A DNA stretch of 64,000 bases, taken from Methylomonas sp. 11b. GTDB taxonomy: Bacteria; Pseudomonadota; Gammaproteobacteria; Methylococcales; Methylomonadaceae. The notes under the pieces are model-generated. The model searched no databases. It saw only the letters and a program-made list of their open reading frames with translations, and had not been told where the DNA came from. Of the stretch, positions 27,975 through 36,737 are shown piece by piece. The position numbers and the translations under genes are program-made. Positions within the stretch are counted from its first letter, which is position 1. Every line of letters starts with the position of its first letter. The DNA lies in contig NZ_KI911557.1 in assembly GCF_000515215.1 (NCBI RefSeq), positions 992,001-1,056,000 of the forward strand. The letters run 5' to 3'.

Positions 27975-30900
27975 AACTCCAGGCGGGCGGTTAATTTCAC
28001 CGTCAAACTCGGTCCGGCCAGCACAGTAGACGGCGTACCTAAATTCGGCGAGGCAAAGTCGCTGTTAAATGCCGCATAATTTTTAAAATCGAATAAATTC
28101 AACACATCCAAACGCAGCTTCATCCGGGTGTCGTGCGGCGTATCGAAACTTTTTATCAGCGCAATGTCGACTTGTTTGTACCCCCACCACTGCCCCGGAA
28201 AAATAAAATCGCTACCGGGCGGCGTAAAGGTATCGAAGCGGCAAGCACCACTGGTACAGTTGACGCCGGAGCGGGTGTCGGGCGTCGCCAGCGTCAGTTT
28301 GGTGGAAAAAATCAAATCCCACGGCAAATCGACACTGGCGGTTGTCACCAATTTATGCTTTCTGACTCCGGCGGTATCCAGCCAGCCATTGGTGTGGGTA
28401 TTGGGATGCTCAAACAAATAGCTGCTGTTATCGAAGAAAGACTGCGGTTTGTTTTCCTCGGAATCGGTAAAGGTGTAGGCAACAGTCATTCCCCAGCCGC
28501 TGTCTTTGCTGTACGGTTTTTCCGCTTTGACAAATACCGAGTTGGTTTTGGTCTGTACGCCGTTATCGAACAAGATCAATTGCCCAAAACCCGGTACAGC
28601 CTGAAAGGTACCGCCGAACCCGGACCCGGCTGCGTAAAAGCTGCCGTCGGCATTGCGACCGCCCAGCAAACCGACCAAACCGTTGTAACTGTGTACGTGC
28701 GACACGCTGACCTCGGTATGCCAGTCGCCGAAACGATTGCGCATGCCGATATTGAACTGGTCGGCATAGGGCGTGCGCAGATTGTTATGCATCAAATTGA
28801 TTTCCCGGCTGCTGCCCGTACCTGCACCGGTCAGCGCGGACAATTGCGCCGGCGTATAGTTTAAATACTCGGGATTCCAGGCAATGCAATCAACACCCCC
28901 AACACAATCGTAATTGGGGTCGCCCTGAAAATTGACGCTAAAACTGGGATAACTGCCCTTGGTTCGTTCCAGTTGCAGCACGTCGTAAATATGGCGGTCG
29001 TAGGCCTTGGCGTAGCCGCCGAACAACACATGCCGTTGGTCTTCGAATAAGTCATATGCCAACCCTAATCTGGGCGCAATATTATTGCTGTCGGCCGCCC
29101 GATTAGCACCGTTGCTGAGGTAGTTTTCGATGTCGTAACCGGTATTGGCGTTGTGAATGTTTTGCCAGTTGCGGAGCGCGCTGCTGACATCGCCGGGTGT
29201 GACATGATTCAGATAACCGGGGTTGTATTCGTAGTCCCAGCGTACGCCCAGGTTTACGCTCAGATGTCGATTAGGGTTCCAATCGTCTTGCAGATACGCG
29301 CCAAATTGCGTCACGTCAGATTGGGCGGAACCGTCGCCGCCTCCGGCTAATGGCGTGGCCCAGCGCACTTGATACGGGTTGCCGGCAGGATTGTTTAAAT
29401 TTAAGCCGAACTGCGGGTGGTAAGGGTCGCGCTCCACCGCGCCAAGTTCTATCTGTTTGACTTTAGCGCCCAGCTTTACGACATGAGTGCCATGCCAATC
29501 CAAACCGCTGAAGGTTAGATCGTCTTGAAAACCCGGCCCGCTCTGCCCCTTGTCCTGATAATTGGTTGCGCCGCCGCTATTCAGCACACTCCGGCTACTC
29601 AGATTATCCCCACTCAAGCTGCCGTCCAGGCGACGCAGCAGCAAACCCGCGCTTTGCGTGGCCGGCAATTGCTGCCAATTGGCATCTTCATAAGTAAACC
29701 GGGCTTCGTTGACCCAATGTTCGGCGCTATATTGATATTTAAAGTCCAGGCGTTTTTCACTGTTACCCTTTGTTAACGCATAAGACTCGGCGTTTTGACC
29801 GCCAATGCCCAGGGTTTCGGTTTCGTCACGCAACTTAAAAGACACTTCGATCAAGTTGCTATCGTTAAGCGCCCAATCCAACTTGCCGAAAAACAAATCC
29901 GCCCTGAACGGCCGGTTCACGCTGCCCAGTTGCGCCTGATACGGTTCGGTTAAGCGAGAACCGTCGCCAGCGCTGACATTGGCGTAATCGTCGTTGAGTT
30001 TACGTTCGTATGCCATGAAAAAATGCGCGACATCCTTGGCGATGGGACCGCTTAAGGTCACACCGAATTGCGCTTGCTCGGTGTCGCGCTTGCCGCCCGC
30101 CAGTTGTTCGCTGGGGGTAACGCTGCGCAGATCCTGATTGGTATGATCGTAAAATGTTTCGCCGTGAAAGGTATTGCCACCGGATTTGGTCTGCACCGAA
30201 ATTGCCGCGCCGCCGACTTGATCGTACTCGGCTTTATAGTTCTGGCTGATAACCTTGTATTCGGCAACGGCCGATTCCGGAAACACATTGCCGCGACTGG
30301 AATCCTGCCCGGCTACGCCGCCCCTGACCACATAGTTTTTCTGGCTAACGCCATCGATAAACAAATTGACGCTATCCGGACGTTGCCCGCCGCTTTGCAA
30401 GCGGGTACTGCCATTCTCATCGTTTACCACATTCACGCCGGGCGCCAGGTCGGCATAATTTAGAAAATTGCGGTTTACCTGCGGCAAGCGCTGCATTTGC
30501 TCGGGCGTTAGATAGGTAGCCAACTCCGCGGAATTGCCCTCAGTCGTGTGTTCGGCAACGCTATTATCATCGCCTAACGCAACGTCTACCAAGGCCACCT
30601 GCCCCACTTGCAGCGTCAGCTCTTGACTGTTTTGCTGGCCGTCCAACCCTAACACCTTGAGCTGATAACGACCCGGTTTCAATGCCATCAGCACATAAGA
30701 ACCGTCTGCTCGGGAAAAGGCCCGCGTGGAAAAACCCCGCTCCAGGCTGGTGACGATGATTTGCGCACCTGCCTGAGTGTCGGCCCCCCGCAGTGTGACT
30801 TGACCACGAATTGTCGCCGCACTGATGTCGGCCTGCACCGGATTACTCCAGCAGATTATCGTCAGCAGAACGCTGGCAGCGCTTGATAGCCGGCAGCCCC

Positions 30901-30994
30901 TAAAACTGACGAGGCTCTGCCAAGCTATCGTCTTGCGCAGAGGATTTTCATTAAAAAACGGCCGCACCCTAAAACTCCATAAAGGCTTTAGCAT
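27971..30994 (-). CDS. TonB-dependent outer membrane receptor with carboxypeptidase-like N-domain
   Basis: A 1007-residue receptor. A long N-terminus with a signal-like hydrophobic stretch (about 38-55) is followed by a carboxypeptidase-regulatory-like domain (IRGQVTLRGADTQAGAQIIVTS, DGSYVLMALKPGRYQLKV), a plug domain (LSNYADLAPGV-like NYADLAPGVNVV, DSVNLFIDGVSQKNYVVRGG) and a large beta-barrel ending in the terminal Phe of LTVKLTARLEF. This is the Oar-like type rather than a siderophore receptor with an STN domain. It is coupled to the YfiR-family gene by ATGA overlap, suggesting a sensing or transducing role. Ligand unknown. Confidence 0.88.
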   Translation of the reverse strand: MLKPLWSFRVRPFFNENPLRKTIAWQSLVSFRGCRLSSAASVLLTIICWSNPVQADISAATIRGQVTLRGADTQAGAQIIVTSLERGFSTRAFSRADGSYVLMALKPGRYQLKVLGLDGQQNSQELTLQVGQVALVDVALGDDNSVAEHTTEGNSAELATYLTPEQMQRLPQVNRNFLNYADLAPGVNVVNDENGSTRLQSGGQRPDSVNLFIDGVSQKNYVVRGGVAGQDSSRGNVFPESAVAEYKVISQNYKAEYDQVGGAAISVQTKSGGNTFHGETFYDHTNQDLRSVTPSEQLAGGKRDTEQAQFGVTLSGPIAKDVAHFFMAYERKLNDDYANVSAGDGSRLTEPYQAQLGSVNRPFRADLFFGKLDWALNDSNLIEVSFKLRDETETLGIGGQNAESYALTKGNSEKRLDFKYQYSAEHWVNEARFTYEDANWQQLPATQSAGLLLRRLDGSLSGDNLSSRSVLNSGGATNYQDKGQSGPGFQDDLTFSGLDWHGTHVVKLGAKVKQIELGAVERDPYHPQFGLNLNNPAGNPYQVRWATPLAGGGDGSAQSDVTQFGAYLQDDWNPNRHLSVNLGVRWDYEYNPGYLNHVTPGDVSSALRNWQNIHNANTGYDIENYLSNGANRAADSNNIAPRLGLAYDLFEDQRHVLFGGYAKAYDRHIYDVLQLERTKGSYPSFSVNFQGDPNYDCVGGVDCIAWNPEYLNYTPAQLSALTGAGTGSSREINLMHNNLRTPYADQFNIGMRNRFGDWHTEVSVSHVHSYNGLVGLLGGRNADGSFYAAGSGFGGTFQAVPGFGQLILFDNGVQTKTNSVFVKAEKPYSKDSGWGMTVAYTFTDSEENKPQSFFDNSSYLFEHPNTHTNGWLDTAGVRKHKLVTTASVDLPWDLIFSTKLTLATPDTRSGVNCTSGACRFDTFTPPGSDFIFPGQWWGYKQVDIALIKSFDTPHDTRMKLRLDVLNLFDFKNYAAFNSDFASPNLGTPSTVLAGPSLTVKLTARLEF

Positions 30995-31047
30995 CAGACT
31001 TGCCTGGATCAGACTTATTCATGTCGTCACTCGGATGCAGGTTAGAT

Positions 31048-33069
31048 TCAATCATGGCGGGGTGTCCCCAGCGGTTGAGGTACAGGCTTGCCTAGATAAA
31101 AACCTTGCGAGAAATCGATACCCAGCTCAACGACCTTGGCTTGGATCTCCGCACTCCCCACAAACTCGGCAACGGTGCGCATGCCCAAGCGTCGCGCAGC
31201 ATCGACGATGACACGAGCAATCACTTCAGAATCGGGATTGTCGATAATATTCATAATGATGGAGCCGTCGATCTTTAAATAATCGATCTTTAACCGCAAT
31301 AAATGCACGAAGTTGGAATAGCCACTGCCGAAATCATCTATGGCAAATTGACAACCATAGCCTTTCATACGATTAACAAACTCGCGCACGTCCTCGTAAC
31401 TTTCGATACCTTCAGATTCGGTGATCTCCAACACAATGCGCGAACCGACGCCGGGCTGAGAGAGTTTCTCGGCAATAAAGCTCACAGTATTGGCATCGAT
31501 AATATCCTCTACCGTTAGGTTGATACTCATCTCCTCCTCCGAGTCGGGCAAGGCTTGCACGACTTGTTCGATCATGGTGCGAGTCAAGGCGGTATATTGC
31601 CGGGTACGTTTTGCGACCCCGAGAAAGCTGGGCGGAATCACGTTGCCGTCTTCGTCTATCATCCGCATCAGGGCTTCGTATTTGACGACTTTGCCGCTGC
31701 GATTGTCGACGATAGGTTGATAAAAAGGCACGATACGGCCGTCGGCCAAGGCACTGCGAATCTTCTGGCTCCAATGGATGTTGTCCTTGTAGTGCGATTT
31801 GATCTGCATCTGATCGGTATATATCAAATAATCCCGACGTTCGATTCTGGCGCGCTCCAAGGCCAGGGCCGCATGCGTATAAGGATTGTCGGCACCTGAA
31901 CAGATGCCGGCCGTCACGCGGATATTAATCTTGTCTTCACCGCAGTCGATCGCTTCCGATTCCAAATGCTTGATAATTCTGTCTATCAATTGCTCGAAAC
32001 CACCCGGATCGCCACCGTTTTTTGAGAGCAACGCAAACAAATCGCCGCCGATGCGATAAGCCTGCGCATCGGCGCAGCTCATTTTTTGCAAACGCTCGCC
32101 AATTTCCAACAAGACTTTATCGCCGTTGCGCAAACCGTAAAAATCATTGATGGCTTTGAATTGATCGATATTGATCATACCCAGCATCGATTGCTCGGCA
32201 TTTGCCAAATCCTGCATCAATTTCACTCGATTGGGCAAACCGGTTAACGCGTCCGTGGTCTGTTCCCGAATCAACTCTTCCTGTTTGATTAAATGAGTGA
32301 CATTCACGCTGGTGGAGATAAACTCGCGAATCGCGCCGTCGGCGTCGAGGATGGGCACGATGGTGTTGTTGATGTAAATCACCTCGCCGCTTTTAGTCAG
32401 GTTGCTGTAGGTGCCGCGCCAGATTGCTCCGCCTAGAATCGTGTTCCATAATTCTCTATGCAGACCGGGAGCCGCGTCGGGATCTTTGAGAATCCGACTG
32501 GTTTTGCCAATCACTTCCTCGCGGGTGTAACCGTAGGTTTGCACAAAGGCATCGTTTACAAAGGTGATCACGCCATGCGGATCGGTCCGGAATACGATAT
32601 TGGACACATCCGTGGCATGCCGGTATTCGTTCAGACGTTTGACCCGACCTTCCAGAGCGCGGCGTAAGCGGCTCAGTTCCAGATGCGTTTTGACCCTGGC
32701 CCTTACTTCATCGATGTCGAACGGCTTGGTAATAAAATCGGCGGCGCCCATCGAAAAACCGCGAATTTTTTCGATGGACGCTTCGACTATCGTCACAAAG
32801 AGGATGGGTATCCCCGCGGTTCTAGGATCGCTCTTAAGCCGCCTACAAACCTCATAGCCATCCATACCCGGCATTCTGACGTCCAGCAATACCAAATCAG
32901 GCGGCGTCGGGCCTTGCGCCAACTCCACCGCGCGCATGCCTTCTGTTGCCACCATAATGCCGTAATCATCCTTAAGTGCTTCGAGTAAACCGTGGATATT
33001 TTCGGGAAGATCATCTACCACCAAAATAGTCGGCCTGGGATTGAGCGATAGGGATTTGTCTTTGTTCAT
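31048..33069 (-). CDS. REC-PAS-GGDEF-EAL response regulator (cyclic-di-GMP turnover)
   Basis: A 673-residue protein. Residues 14-130 are a receiver with phospho-Asp in LVLLDVRMPGMDGYEVC; about 145-270 a PAS/PAC domain; 280-425 a GGDEF domain whose active-site loop reads RIGGDLF instead of GGDEF, so cyclase activity is doubtful; 440-665 an EAL domain with the canonical YEALMR, NLTVEDI, LEITESEG, AIDDFGSGYSN and LKIDGSII residues. It is therefore probably a phosphodiesterase controlled by phosphorylation. It lies 46 bases downstream of a receiver gene and 53 bases upstream of the TonB receptor, all on the same strand. Confidence 0.93.
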   Translation of the reverse strand: MNKDKSLSLNPRPTILVVDDLPENIHGLLEALKDDYGIMVATEGMRAVELAQGPTPPDLVLLDVRMPGMDGYEVCRRLKSDPRTAGIPILFVTIVEASIEKIRGFSMGAADFITKPFDIDEVRARVKTHLELSRLRRALEGRVKRLNEYRHATDVSNIVFRTDPHGVITFVNDAFVQTYGYTREEVIGKTSRILKDPDAAPGLHRELWNTILGGAIWRGTYSNLTKSGEVIYINNTIVPILDADGAIREFISTSVNVTHLIKQEELIREQTTDALTGLPNRVKLMQDLANAEQSMLGMINIDQFKAINDFYGLRNGDKVLLEIGERLQKMSCADAQAYRIGGDLFALLSKNGGDPGGFEQLIDRIIKHLESEAIDCGEDKINIRVTAGICSGADNPYTHAALALERARIERRDYLIYTDQMQIKSHYKDNIHWSQKIRSALADGRIVPFYQPIVDNRSGKVVKYEALMRMIDEDGNVIPPSFLGVAKRTRQYTALTRTMIEQVVQALPDSEEEMSINLTVEDIIDANTVSFIAEKLSQPGVGSRIVLEITESEGIESYEDVREFVNRMKGYGCQFAIDDFGSGYSNFVHLLRLKIDYLKIDGSIIMNIIDNPDSEVIARVIVDAARRLGMRTVAEFVGSAEIQAKVVELGIDFSQGFYLGKPVPQPLGTPRHD

Positions 33070-33115
33070 CGTCCAGGGAAATAGTTAGACTAGCGTTGCC
33101 AATTGACCCCAACGA

Positions 33116-33538
33116 TTATAGTCTGCCATAGCGTTTCCGATAGGTGGCCAGCTCCAAATGCAGTCTAACCCGAGCCATAAGCAACTCGGGCACCACTGGC
33201 TTGAGTAAATAGTCGTCGGCGCCCAATGCCATACCCTTAATATCATCGCCGGCTTCGGCCGCGGCAGTGACAAAAATGACCGGGATTTCAGCCGTTGCCG
33301 AATCACCACGCAGAGCTTGCAACACCTGGTATCCGTCCATTTCCGGCATTTTTATATCCAGCAAAATCAAATTAGGCGCTGGCGCGCGCCGGGCTATCTC
33401 CAGGGCTTTTTCACCGGAAGTAGCCGCCATCACCGCATAATCTAGCCGCAAAATATTGAGCAAGGTATGCAGGTTTTCGTGAACATCATCGACGATCAGA
33501 ATTTTTGGTTTTTCGTTTGAAATACAAATATCGTTCAT
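33116..33538 (-). CDS. Single-domain response regulator (receiver)
   Basis: A 140-residue stand-alone CheY-like receiver: acidic pocket in [12 protein letters not shown], phospho-Asp in [17 protein letters not shown], Thr in VIFVTAAA and Lys in DDYLLKPV, followed by a short helical tail. There is no output domain. I start at [10 protein letters not shown] (33538), which has GGGGGAG five bases ahead, rather than at 33574. It is first in the signalling block and is a candidate shuttle between the hybrid kinase HPt and other regulators. Confidence 0.88.
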   Translation of the reverse strand: MNDICISNEKPKILIVDDVHENLHTLLNILRLDYAVMAATSGEKALEIARRAPAPNLILLDIKMPEMDGYQVLQALRGDSATAEIPVIFVTAAAEAGDDIKGMALGADDYLLKPVVPELLMARVRLHLELATYRKRYGRL

Positions 33539-33935
33539 ATGGCTCCCCCACTCACCCCGATAGGCTATAGACAAAAAATAAGTTCACCCTCCAATAAAAT
33601 CCAAAGCAAACCCGTGCGCAAACTTAGTTCATGATCCACTGAAGAGCAAAATTCAACCATTTATTCATCGCCGACAGAACATCATCAACCGTGCCCAAGT
33701 AGCCGCGGCTCAGACGCTAAAAATTGGATTGCCTTTTAGGGAAGTAACAACTGCGGAGAACTCAGGGGCCAAGTTAATAACCGAGAAAATACTCGCCTGA
33801 ATTGCAAAATGACCGCGTATCCATTATCCTAGTCGGAATTGGGCAGTCGCTATCACGGCGACAAAAGCAGATTAAGCTCTGAAGCGATCAATTTCTGAAG
33901 CACTACATCCGCGGATTGGCCCAAAAAATCTATTA
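33539..33935. other. Intergenic region between the signalling block and tRNA-Ser
   Basis: About 400 bases without a supported gene. A possible plus-strand promoter, TTGCAA and TATCCT 17 bases apart, lies at 33802-33830, about 100 bases before the tRNA. Nothing else is evident. Confidence 0.5.
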
Positions 33936-34023
33936 GGAGAGATGGCCGAGCGGTCGAAGGCGCACGCCTGGAAAGTGTGTATACGGCAACGTATCGAGGG
34001 TTCGAATCCCTCTTTCTCCGCCA
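33936..34023 (+). tRNA. tRNA-Ser (anticodon GGA)
   Basis: An 88-base class II tRNA with encoded CCA. The acceptor GGAGAGA pairs with the 3' TTTCTCC, the D-arm is TGGCCGAGCGG, the anticodon loop is CTGGAAA giving GGA, a long variable arm follows (TATACGGCAACGTATC) and the T-arm is GAGGGTTCGAATCCCTC. It reads serine UCC/UCU codons. Its 3' end is the probable integration site of the island that follows. Confidence 0.96.
34000..34017 (+). other. Candidate left attachment site (tRNA-Ser T-arm and 3' part)
   Basis: GTTCGAATCCCTCTTTCT in the tRNA 3' half matches 15 of 18 positions of a sequence at 38941-38958, just outside the last island gene. Integrases of this type recombine at tRNA 3' ends. The core identity is CTCTTTCT plus GTTCGA. 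Confidence 0.45.
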
Positions 34024-34055
34024 ATTAAGCATCCACCAAGATGCAAAGAAGACTT

Positions 34056-34091
34056 AAAACCCGCAAGTTATCTGGCTTAGCGGGTTTTTTA
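34056..34091 (+). terminator. Terminator after tRNA-Ser
   Basis: AACCCGC (plus AAG) and CTT plus GCGGGTT form a stem that is followed by TTTTTT. It is 35 bases after the tRNA CCA end and closely resembles the terminator after tRNA-Leu at 43299-43335. Confidence 0.75.
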
Positions 34092-34123
34092 TTGTCCAAT
34101 GAGATACAACAAGGACTATTGAC

Positions 34124-34159
34124 ATACCGTCATTCAAGACGGTACAAATGACGGTATAT
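34124..34159. repeat. ACGGTA repeats ahead of the integrase, probable arm-type or regulatory sites
   Basis: ATACCGTCATT and an inverted AATGACGGTAT, with another ACGGTA between them, lie 26-62 bases ahead of the integrase start. The 11-mer TGACGGTATAT recurs in the same orientation at the other end of the island (38880-38890). Confidence 0.5.
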
Positions 34160-34185
34160 CGCCAAGCTTGGAAGGAGATACCGTC

Positions 34186-35397
34186 ATGCCGCTATCCGAT
34201 ACCGCCATAAAAAACTCTAAACCCACCGAGAAGCCTTACAAAATACCCGACGAAAGAGGTATGTACCTATTGGTCAATCCCAATGGTGGCAAATATTTCC
34301 GCTTGGATTACCGCTTTACAGGCAAGCGAAAAACGCTGGCTCTTGGTGTCTATCCAGACACAAGCCTAAAACAAGCCAGAGACAGACGAGATACCGCCAA
34401 AAAACAAATCGCTGACGGTATCGACCCCGGCATTACCCGCAAGATTGAAAAAGCCGGCAGTACCGAAAACACCCTGGCCGCCGTTGCTAAAGAATTTATG
34501 GAAGCCAACCGGAAGAAATGGAGCGCTAGCCACTTTGCTCACTTAGAGCAATGTTTCGAGCGTGATGTTTTTCCATGGCTTGGCAATAGGCCGCTTAAAG
34601 ACCTATCCGCTGTTGAAGTATTGGCGACCTTACGCCGCATTGTGGATCGTGGCGCACTGGAAACCGCAGGCAGAACCAAGCAATTTATCGGTCAAGCCAT
34701 CCGTTACGGTATCGCCACAGGCCGAGCTGAACGCGATGTAACCGCCGATTTACGCGGCGCGCTACCGTCGCCTAATCGCGGCCACTTTCCCGCCATTACA
34801 GAGCCAAAATCATTGGCCGAGCTGCTCAGGGATATTGACGCTTACACCGGGAATTTTGTCGTTAGAACCGCGCTACAGCTCCAACCGCTGATATTTGCCA
34901 GACCTGCAAACCTTGCCGCGGCAGAATGGGCGGAATTTGACTTGGACGCCGCAGAATGGCGCATTGCTGCCGATAAAATGAAAATGAAAGACGCGCATAT
35001 CGTACCGCTCAGCACACAAGCCATTGCCTTATTACGTGATATTTATCCGCTTACCGGTTCAAGCCGTTATGTGTTCGCCAGCAACCAAGGCAAAAAAGGC
35101 AATGAACCCCATATTAGCCGAGAATCCATAGGCGCGGCAATTCGGCGCATGGGTTATCAAGGCCAACATACCGCCCACGGCTTCCGCACCACTGCCAGCA
35201 CCCTGTTGCATGAACAAGGCTACCATTCCGACATGATCGAGCGCCAGCTTGCCCATGCCGAGCGCAACAGGGTAAAGGCGGCCTACAATCGCGCGCAACA
35301 CTTACCCGAGCGCCGGAAGATGATGCAAAGCTGGGCGGATTACTTGGACGGCTTGAAGGCCGGCGCGCAGGTGATACAGTTCAGGAAAAACGGCTAG
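34186..35397 (+). CDS. P4-type tyrosine-recombinase integrase
   Basis: A 403-residue integrase that inserts and excises the island at the adjacent tRNA-Ser. The N-terminal arm-binding domain (DUF4102 type) reads MPLSDTAIKNSKPTEKPYKI, KYFRLDYRFTGKRKTLALGVYPDTSLKQARD; a core-binding domain spans about 100-195; the catalytic domain has Arg in IFARPANLAAAEW, His-x-x-Arg in TAHGFRTTAST, the later His in QLAHAERN and the Tyr in VKAAYNRAQHLPER. In the first motif RP replaces the commoner RxGE-like context, but the rest is canonical. I start at 34186 because AAGGAG lies nine bases ahead; six upstream residues are unlikely. Confidence 0.95.
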   Translation: MPLSDTAIKNSKPTEKPYKIPDERGMYLLVNPNGGKYFRLDYRFTGKRKTLALGVYPDTSLKQARDRRDTAKKQIADGIDPGITRKIEKAGSTENTLAAVAKEFMEANRKKWSASHFAHLEQCFERDVFPWLGNRPLKDLSAVEVLATLRRIVDRGALETAGRTKQFIGQAIRYGIATGRAERDVTADLRGALPSPNRGHFPAITEPKSLAELLRDIDAYTGNFVVRTALQLQPLIFARPANLAAAEWAEFDLDAAEWRIAADKMKMKDAHIVPLSTQAIALLRDIYPLTGSSRYVFASNQGKKGNEPHISRESIGAAIRRMGYQGQHTAHGFRTTASTLLHEQGYHSDMIERQLAHAERNRVKAAYNRAQHLPERRKMMQSWADYLDGLKAGAQVIQFRKNG

Positions 35398-35401
35398 GCA
35401 C

Positions 35402-35410
35402 TGATATAAT
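35402..35410 (+). promoter_or_regulatory. Extended -10 promoter for the structured leader RNA
   Basis: TGATATAAT is a perfect TATAAT with an extended TGn, 5 bases after the integrase stop. The -35 (TTCAGG-like) is weak, which an extended -10 tolerates. Transcription would begin near 35416-35418, at the base of the predicted RNA stem. Confidence 0.6.
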
Positions 35411-35415
35411 CGAAT

Positions 35416-35471
35416 TTAACCGGATAGCCCGACGGGGCAACAAGCGGGATTCGTCCCCCGTTTCCGGTTAA
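35416..35471 (+). ncRNA. Structured RNA, candidate C4/P4-CI-like antisense RNA
   Basis: TTAACCGGA at 35416-35424 pairs perfectly with TCCGGTTAA at 35463-35471 (9 bp). Inside it ACGGGG (35432-35437) pairs with CCCCGT (35456-35461), and an alternative hairpin GGGA-TTCG-TCCC is possible. It sits just behind an extended -10 promoter, between the integrase and the downstream island operon. That is where P4-like elements encode the CI RNA, and phages P1/P7 use the related C4 RNA to silence downstream translation. The family call is from recalled structure and position, not from a covariance search. Confidence 0.45.
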
Positions 35472-35507
35472 TCCTTTCGGACGATTTGCGCTTTGACGAG
35501 GTGTTGA

Positions 35508-36413
35508 TTGTCTATAAGTTCACTGATTGATATTGATTTGCCGGTTGAAGCGTTGGCTTTAGCGGACAAAATAAGAACTTTTCAGAAAGCTAGTCGATCA
35601 GGCAAATCAAATACGGAATGGTTCTATATTTGCGTAAATTGTCCAGCGTTCAATACTTGGAATAAGCGAGAATTTATTGGTGGCAAGCTTAGCGAAATTG
35701 AGTTTTCCGCATTTGTGGCACGTTCTTATGTAGCATTGTTCGAACTTAAAGGTGCTCCATATTGCGCACCAACCTCTATAAAAAAATCGTCAAGCTATGC
35801 GGCAAAGCTTCTCGATGTATTACCACATCAAACGCTGTATCCAGATGACGCAAAGAATCCCGATTTTTTAAAAGGACTCACTGCAATTTCACAATGGAAC
35901 GCCGAAGAGATGCCGCCTTATGGAATTACGGCAAAGGGAAATCCTGTAGTTAGATGGCTAATTTATAAGCTTTCCGAAGAGTTTTGTTATTCGTTTGCAA
36001 AAAAACCGACAGTAGCGATTATTAGTGATTTGGTTAGATTAGGATGGCCGTCAATTGAAAATAGATCGGTAATGAACACTGCAACCGATAATCTATTTAT
36101 TAAAGCATCCCAGCAAGCCGATATTAGGCGGCAAAATGACAATAGAGCTAAAACCTTAGCCCATCAAGAGAAAAACTCGGCAATTGTTGCTCACCAAGTT
36201 TTAACCGCATTTAGAGCTAATGAAATAACTCAGCCCGCTCATTCGCATTTAGATAAAAAACCAGTTGTAGCAAGTAGTGATGAATCTATATTGAGCGAAC
36301 TTGAAAAGCTAGCTAAAGGGCTTTCTGACGCTTCTGACCGCCGAAGAATCATTTCATCAATAAATGCTATTAAGTACGAGCACGGCTATCAACAGGATGA
36401 TGAAGGAAACTAA
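35508..36413 (+). CDS. Island orphan protein (301 residues), unknown function
   Basis: A complete frame starts with TTG at 35508, with GAGG six bases ahead, reading MSISSLIDIDLPVEALALADKIRTFQK. It is clearly more AT-rich, with more AAA/ATT codons, than its neighbours, which suggests a different origin from the rest of the island. There is no signal peptide or membrane span. The C-terminal part (about 200-250) is Gln/Asn/Lys-rich and the last 40 residues are helical (SELEKLAKGLSDASDRRRIISSINAIK). I recognise no domain. As the cargo position between the integrase and alpA it could be an accessory function, but no specific role is supported. Confidence 0.7.
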   Translation: MSISSLIDIDLPVEALALADKIRTFQKASRSGKSNTEWFYICVNCPAFNTWNKREFIGGKLSEIEFSAFVARSYVALFELKGAPYCAPTSIKKSSSYAAKLLDVLPHQTLYPDDAKNPDFLKGLTAISQWNAEEMPPYGITAKGNPVVRWLIYKLSEEFCYSFAKKPTVAIISDLVRLGWPSIENRSVMNTATDNLFIKASQQADIRRQNDNRAKTLAHQEKNSAIVAHQVLTAFRANEITQPAHSHLDKKPVVASSDESILSELEKLAKGLSDASDRRRIISSINAIKYEHGYQQDDEGN

Positions 36414-36506
36414 ATAGACAAAAACATAGTTTCGTTTCCCTGTTCAACAAATCGCCAGCAACACCACATAACCTAACCTTGTTATTTACTGAACAAGGTT
36501 GGACAA

Positions 36507-36737
36507 ATGAAACAACTCACTACAGCGCAGCTAGCCGTTGGCTATCTGAGGATCTGGCAAATCATCGGGGATCGTAAACGCGGCATTGAACCACTGTTAC
36601 CGGTTGGCCGCTCAACTTTCCTGGCTGGCGTTAAATCCGGCAAATATCCCAAACCCGTCAAGCTAGGCGAGAGAACCACCGCCTGGAGGAAAGCCGATAT
36701 TCTGGCCTTGCTGGACAGTGTGGACGGTGCAGCATGA
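36507..36737 (+). CDS. AlpA-family transcriptional regulator
   Basis: A 76-residue MerR-like winged-helix protein of the AlpA/phage excision-regulator family: LLPVGRSTFLAGVKSGKYPKPVKLGERTTAWRKADILALLD shows the HTH (GRSTFLAGV) and wing (RTTAWRKADI). In P4-like elements AlpA activates integrase or excision. The ATG at 36507 is preceded by AAGGTTGGACA, a fair Shine-Dalgarno. It overlaps the next gene by 4 bases (ATGA). Confidence 0.85.
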   Translation: MKQLTTAQLAVGYLRIWQIIGDRKRGIEPLLPVGRSTFLAGVKSGKYPKPVKLGERTTAWRKADILALLDSVDGAA

